In this document: positions 1-5,613 of the stretch, piece after piece
Layout of the letters: each line of letters begins with the position of its first letter
Position numbering within the stretch: the first letter of the stretch is position 1
Source of the DNA: Gammaproteobacteria bacterium
Lineage (GTDB): Bacteria > Pseudomonadota > Gammaproteobacteria > UBA5335
Assembly: GCA_011620145.1 (NCBI GenBank)
Contig: WOZT01000292.1
Span: forward strand, 1 to 5,613
Direction of reading: 5' to 3'
DNA length: 5,613 bases
The notes under the pieces: generated by a model
What the model saw: the letters and a program-made list of their open reading frames with translations, nothing else
What the model was told of the DNA's origin: nothing
The model's database searches: none
Translations under genes and position numbers: made by a program

Positions 1-48
1 ACCCTGCGGTCTGACGAAGATGTGCTCCATCCCGGTCAGCCGGGATAA
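1..48 (+). CDS. map: Methionine aminopeptidase, C-terminal end only (partial)
   Basis: The window opens inside a reading frame in phase with base 1 that gives TLRSDEDVLHPGQPG and then a TAA stop at 46-48. Type I methionine aminopeptidases of proteobacteria end in a strand reading roughly 'E-I-L-T-L-R' followed by a short variable tail, and map lies directly upstream of glnD in E. coli and many relatives. The 'TLR' match together with this position is the basis for the call. The enzyme removes the N-terminal methionine from nascent proteins; its metal-binding residues lie upstream, outside the window. The stop is 27 bases before the glnD start, so the two genes are probably co-transcribed. The identification rests on 15 residues plus gene order, so it is likely but not certain. 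Confidence 0.72.
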   Translation, partial: TLRSDEDVLHPGQPG

Positions 49-75
49 ACCCACTCCTGATCGAGTACTGGCACG

Positions 76-2751
76 ATGTCCACCACTGCACCCCTGCTCA
101 CTGCCGACGACGACACCCTACTGCAAGAAACCGAACTGCAGCAGTGGCTCGCGGCCGGTGCCGCCGACCGCCCCCGCCTGCGGCAGGCCTTGCGGCAACT
201 GGATCGTCAACAATGGGCGGCATTGCAACAAGGCGTCCCCATCGAACAGTTGATCCAGATCCGGGTGACTCACATCGACCGGGTGTTGGGTCTGGCCTGG
301 CAGCATTTCCTGGGCAACTGGGCGCAGGCGTTGTGCCTGGTGGCGACGGGTGGCTATGGACGCCGGGAACTCCAGCCTCAATCCGATATCGACGTGCTGG
401 TGCTGCTGCCGGCCGAGGTCAATGCGGAATGGACCGGCCCATTGGAACGCTTTCTCACCTTCCTGTGGGACATCGGCCTGCAAGTCGGCCACAGCGTGCG
501 CACGGTGGCCGAATGCGCCGAGATGGCCAGCACCGACCTCACGGTCATGTGCAATCTGCTGGAGTCACGCGCACTGGATGGCGACCGGCATCTGCTGGAA
601 GCCATGCGGGCCGCCACCAGTCCACGCCGCATGTGGAACAGCCAGGCCTTCTTCGCCGGCAAGGTGGCGGAACAGAATGCCCGCCACCATAAATTTCATG
701 ACACCGGCTACCAGTTGGAACCGAACGTCAAGGAAAGCCCCGGCGGCCTGCGCGACATCCAGACCATCGGCTGGGTGGCCAAGCGCCATTTCCAGGCCGA
801 GACGCTGGACGAACTGCGCGAACATGGCTTTTTGACGGAGCGCGAGCTGCGTTCCCTGGTCGACAGCCAACAATTCCTGTGGCGCGTGCGCTGGGCGCTG
901 CACATGCTGACCGGCCGCCGCGAAGACCGGCTGCTGTTCGACGTTCAGCTCAAACTGGCCGGGTTGTTCGGCTACTGCGATCAGGACGACAACCTGGCCG
1001 TCGAGCAGTTCATGCAACACTACTACCGCACTGTCACCCGCATCGGCCGGCTGAACGAACTGTTGTTGCAACTGTTCGACGAAACGCTGTTGCATCCCGA
1101 CGACCAGGCGCCGCCGATCCCGCTGAATGCCCGTTTCCAGGTGCGCCACGGGCATATCGAAGTGACCCGGCCCGATGTCTTCCGCCGGTCCCCGTTTGCG
1201 CTGTTGGAAATCTTTCTGCTGCTGATGGAACACCCGGAAATCCAGGGTGTGCGCGCCGCCACCATCCGCCTGATCCGCCAGCATCGCTACCTCATCGACG
1301 GACCTTTCCGGGACGACATCCGGGCGCGCAGCCTGTTCATGGAAATGCTGAGCCAGCCCCACGGCATCACCCACGAACTGCGGCGCATGAACCGCTACGG
1401 CATCCTCGCGCGCTACCTGCCGGAGTTCGGCGCGCTGGTCGGGCGCATGCAGTTCGATCTGTTCCATGCCTACACCGTCGACCAGCACCTGTTGTTCGTG
1501 GTGCGCAACCTGCGCCGCATAACCGTGCCCGAGTTCGCCCACGAATACCCGCTGTGCAGCGAGATCGTCGAACGCATTCCCAAACGCGAGCTGCTCTATA
1601 TCGCCGGGCTCTACCACGACATGGGCAAGGGTCAGGGCGGCGACCATTCCGATGTCGGCGGCCAACTGGCCAGTGCCTTCTGCTGCCGTCACGGGCTGGG
1701 GGAGCGCGACACCGAGCTGGTGGTGTGGCTGGTGCGCAACCACCTGCTCATGTCCATGACCGCCCAGCGCCGGGACATTAGCGATCCCCAGGAAATCCAT
1801 GCCTTCGCCCGCAAGGTGCGCACGCGGCTGCGGCTCGACCACCTGTTCCTGCTCACCGTGGCGGACATGCGCGGCACCAACCCGGCGCTGCTGACCGACT
1901 GGAAGTTCCGCCTGCTGAGCCAGCTTTACCATGCGACGCGCGAGGCCATCGAGCGCGGCCTGGATCGACCGCTGGATGCCGCCGAGGTGGCGGCGGAAAA
2001 TCGGGAAGAGGCGCTGGCCCAACTGGCGCGCAGCGGCGTGGACCAAGGGCGCGCCCAGGCCCTCTGGGATGGCTTTCCGGAGGCCTATTTCCTGCGCCAC
2101 CAGGGTGATGAAATCGCCTGGCAGACCCGCGCCCTGCTGCTGGCTGGCCGCCCGCATGTGCCCGTCATCCAGTTGCGGCCTGACAACGATCGGGGCAGCA
2201 CGGCCATTTTCCTCTACCTGCCCGACCGGGACTACCTGTTCGGCCTGATCAGCGCCGTTCTGTGCCAACTGGGACTCACCATCCAGGACGCACGCATCAG
2301 CTCCACCGTTGATGGGTGGGCGCTGGACACCTTCATGGTGCTGGAACAGAACGGCTGCTTCGTCAATGATCACAACCGCTTGCAGGAAATCCGCGAGCAA
2401 CTGACGCGGATCCTCAACAACCCGCCCGTGGACGGCTTCCTGGTCACCCGCCGGTCCTCGCGCCAGGCGCGGGTGTTCCATACCCCGCCCCAGATCCACT
2501 TCCGCGATGATCCGGGTCCCCATACCGCCATGGAACTCATCGCCGCCGACCGGCCCGGACTGCTGTCCTGCGTCGGTCAGATGTTCGCGCGCCACGGCAT
2601 CCGGGTGCATGCCGCCAAGATCGCCACCATCGGCGAACGCGCCGAGGACGTGTTCTGGATCACGGATGCCCGGGGGCGCATCGACGATCCCGCCATTCGC
2701 GCCACGCTGACCGCCGCCTTGACGGAAGCCCTGAATGATGCGAAGGGATAA
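76..2751 (+). CDS. glnD: Bifunctional PII uridylyltransferase / uridylyl-removing enzyme GlnD
   Basis: GlnD is a cytoplasmic glutamine sensor. It uridylylates PII proteins (GlnB/GlnK) when glutamine is low and removes UMP when it is high, thereby controlling glutamine synthetase adenylylation and NtrBC signalling. The protein has 891 residues (E. coli about 890). The nucleotidyltransferase site is G92-G93-Y-G...S103-D104-I-D106, with both glycines and both aspartates of the family. The conserved EPNVKESPGGLRDIQ segment is at 216-230. The HD phosphohydrolase domain is centred on H514-D515 (YHDMGKG). Two C-terminal ACT domains, which bind glutamine, lie at about 707-790 and 817-891. All key residues are present, so both activities should be intact. 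The ATG at 76 is the first possible start, because an in-frame TGA lies at 58-60; only a weak GAG (63-65) precedes it. No promoter is seen in the 27 bases after map, suggesting read-through transcription. Confidence 0.97.
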   Translation: MSTTAPLLTADDDTLLQETELQQWLAAGAADRPRLRQALRQLDRQQWAALQQGVPIEQLIQIRVTHIDRVLGLAWQHFLGNWAQALCLVATGGYGRRELQPQSDIDVLVLLPAEVNAEWTGPLERFLTFLWDIGLQVGHSVRTVAECAEMASTDLTVMCNLLESRALDGDRHLLEAMRAATSPRRMWNSQAFFAGKVAEQNARHHKFHDTGYQLEPNVKESPGGLRDIQTIGWVAKRHFQAETLDELREHGFLTERELRSLVDSQQFLWRVRWALHMLTGRREDRLLFDVQLKLAGLFGYCDQDDNLAVEQFMQHYYRTVTRIGRLNELLLQLFDETLLHPDDQAPPIPLNARFQVRHGHIEVTRPDVFRRSPFALLEIFLLLMEHPEIQGVRAATIRLIRQHRYLIDGPFRDDIRARSLFMEMLSQPHGITHELRRMNRYGILARYLPEFGALVGRMQFDLFHAYTVDQHLLFVVRNLRRITVPEFAHEYPLCSEIVERIPKRELLYIAGLYHDMGKGQGGDHSDVGGQLASAFCCRHGLGERDTELVVWLVRNHLLMSMTAQRRDISDPQEIHAFARKVRTRLRLDHLFLLTVADMRGTNPALLTDWKFRLLSQLYHATREAIERGLDRPLDAAEVAAENREEALAQLARSGVDQGRAQALWDGFPEAYFLRHQGDEIAWQTRALLLAGRPHVPVIQLRPDNDRGSTAIFLYLPDRDYLFGLISAVLCQLGLTIQDARISSTVDGWALDTFMVLEQNGCFVNDHNRLQEIREQLTRILNNPPVDGFLVTRRSSRQARVFHTPPQIHFRDDPGPHTAMELIAADRPGLLSCVGQMFARHGIRVHAAKIATIGERAEDVFWITDARGRIDDPAIRATLTAALTEALNDAKG

Positions 2752-2771
2752 AAAGTCGCCATGGGCCCGAT

Positions 2772-2800
2772 CGGTCAACCGAGCGCCCGACTGCTAGAAT
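2772..2800 (+). promoter_or_regulatory. Candidate sigma-70 promoter for dapD (extended -10)
   Basis: In the 78-base gap between glnD and dapD, TGCTAGAAT (2792-2800) matches the extended -10 consensus TGnTATAAT at all positions but one. A poor -35 match, CGGTCA (2772-2777, three of six), sits 17 bases upstream, as expected for an extended -10 promoter. Transcription would begin near 2807, leaving a leader of only about 20 bases before the dapD start. The -35 element lies inside a short palindrome, TCGGTCAACCGA (2771-2782), which could be an operator or chance. The promoter is predicted from motif and spacing alone. Confidence 0.4.
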
Positions 2801-2818
2801 AGGCCGCCCTTTTCCCCC

Positions 2819-2823
2819 GGAGG
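2819..2823 (+). promoter_or_regulatory. Ribosome binding site of dapD
   Basis: GGAGG stands six bases before the ATG at 2830, near-ideal strength and spacing. It is the strongest Shine-Dalgarno sequence in the window and fixes the dapD start. Confidence 0.8.
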
Positions 2824-2829
2824 CTGGCC

Positions 2830-3657
<828 letters not shown>

Positions 3658-3661
3658 GGCC

Positions 3662-5315
<1,654 letters not shown>

Positions 5316-5488
5316 TCCGAACGCATCCCGTGACCCAAAAAGAGGTGTTTAATTTAAGGGAACTCTGATTTTGCCCTGCGGCCGAATCACGACCGCACGG
5401 CAAAATTAGGGTTTCTCTAACTAAGTGCCATTCGGGTCCTGACCCTGACAGTGCCTTGACCAATTTTTGGGCGCGGGGACGATCTCGT
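5316..5488. other. Intergenic region between convergent genes
   Basis: This 173-base gap separates tadA from the convergent carbonic anhydrase-like gene. It is visibly richer in A and T than the flanking genes. Besides the palindrome (5354-5420) it holds a small inverted repeat, GGGTCCTGACCC (5434-5445), bracketed by two direct copies of AGTGCC (5424-5429 and 5450-5455). No convincing gene, promoter or classical hairpin-plus-T-tract terminator is seen in it. Confidence 0.7.
5354..5420. repeat. 67-base imperfect palindrome (28-base arms, 11-base loop)
   Basis: The left arm (5354-5381, starting TTAAGGGAACTCTGATTTTG) and right arm (5393-5420) are inverted copies that align without any gap around the loop CCGAATCACGA (5382-5392). 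Twenty-two of 28 positions are Watson-Crick pairs. The inner part is best: ATTTTGCC/GGCAAAAT (5368-5375 with 5399-5406) is perfect, then one C-C mismatch, then TGCGG/CCGCA. In + strand RNA four of the six other positions become G-U pairs, so 26 of 28 pair; only A5357-C5417 and C5376-C5398 fail. It starts 38 bases after the tadA stop and ends 68 bases before the stop of the convergent gene, a position suited to a terminator for tadA. However, no T-tract follows it directly on either strand. A small mobile palindrome or dispersed intergenic repeat is the main alternative. The structure is certain; its function is not. Confidence 0.85.
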
Positions 5489-5613
5489 TTATTCGGTGAT
5501 GCGGTAGCGATCCTTGAGGCGCACATAGTGGGCGGCGGAATAGGCGAGAAAACCCCGCTCCGCTTCACGCAGCAAGCGGGCGGGACGGGCCGGACTGCCG
5601 ACATAGAGCCACC
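5489..5613 (-). CDS. Gamma-class carbonic anhydrase family protein (YrdA/PaaY-type), C-terminal end only (partial)
   Basis: Read on the - strand from the window edge, one frame stays open for 40 codons and ends in TAA (5491-5489). It reads WLYVGSPARPARLLREAERG, then FLAYSAAHYVRLKDRYRITE. The pattern 'Y-x-G-S-P-A-R-x-x-R-x-L ... E ... Y-S-A-x-x-Y-V-x-x-K-D-x-Y' is the C-terminal signature of the gamma-carbonic anhydrase-like hexapeptide proteins such as E. coli YrdA: the last turn of the left-handed beta-helix followed by the long C-terminal helix. The helix coil and the three zinc-binding histidines lie outside the window, so catalytic competence cannot be judged; many members have no proven carbonic anhydrase activity. 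The gene converges on tadA with 173 bases between the stops. The family call is fairly secure; an exact symbol is not justified. Confidence 0.8.
   Translation of the reverse strand, partial: WLYVGSPARPARLLREAERGFLAYSAAHYVRLKDRYRITE

Noticed and set aside
565..2778. A 737-codon open frame on the - strand, antisense to glnD.
   Set aside because: It is a mirror of a certain glnD coding frame in GC-rich DNA, where stop codons are rare in the opposite strand. Its translation is rich in Gln, Ala, Gly, Val and His with no recognisable domain, and glnD itself has all catalytic motifs.
2763..2787. Possible hairpin GGGC...GCCC around CGGTCAACCG after glnD, as a glnD terminator.
   Set aside because: The arms are short, separated by unequal internal loops, and no T-tract follows, so it does not make a convincing terminator.
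5456..5488. TTGACC (5456-5461) as a -35 element for a + strand promoter.
   Set aside because: No -10-like hexamer occurs at a suitable distance, and the sequence downstream enters the 3' end of a convergent gene.

Overview
The window is an ordinary, densely packed, GC-rich piece of bacterial chromosome. Gene content and order (end of map, then glnD, dapD, dapE, tadA) point to a proteobacterium, most likely a gammaproteobacterium. The map-glnD-dapD order is the one known from Escherichia coli, and the protein lengths (GlnD 891, DapD 275, DapE 375, TadA 167 residues) match the E. coli proteins closely. The species cannot be named from the sequence alone.

Layout: bases 1-48 are the last 15 codons and stop of map (methionine aminopeptidase). 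After 27 bases comes glnD (76-2751), the uridylyltransferase/uridylyl-removing enzyme that controls PII proteins. A 78-base gap holds a candidate extended -10 promoter and a strong ribosome binding site. Then come dapD (2830-3657) and, 4 bases on, dapE (3662-4789), successive-branch enzymes of the succinylase route to meso-diaminopimelate and lysine. After 22 more bases comes tadA (4812-5315), the tRNA adenosine-34 deaminase. All these genes are on the + strand. A 173-base intergenic gap (5316-5488) follows and contains a long imperfect palindrome (5354-5420). At the right edge is the 3' end of a convergent gene on the - strand, recognised by its C-terminal signature as a gamma-class carbonic anhydrase-like (YrdA/PaaY-type) hexapeptide protein.

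How the genes work together: GlnD senses glutamine and sets nitrogen assimilation. DapD and DapE make the precursor of lysine and of the peptidoglycan cross-link. TadA makes inosine at the wobble base of tRNA-Arg(ACG). These are housekeeping roles, and all four complete proteins keep their recognised catalytic residues. No CRISPR array, rRNA, tRNA, transposase or defence-type gene is visible.

The one structure not explained by ordinary genes is the 67-base palindrome between tadA and the convergent gene. Its two 28-base arms align without gaps and, as + strand RNA, pair at 26 of 28 positions if G-U pairs are counted. It could be a transcription-ending hairpin for the convergent genes, or a small non-autonomous mobile palindrome or dispersed repeat. 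Nothing in the window looks like an undescribed multi-gene system.
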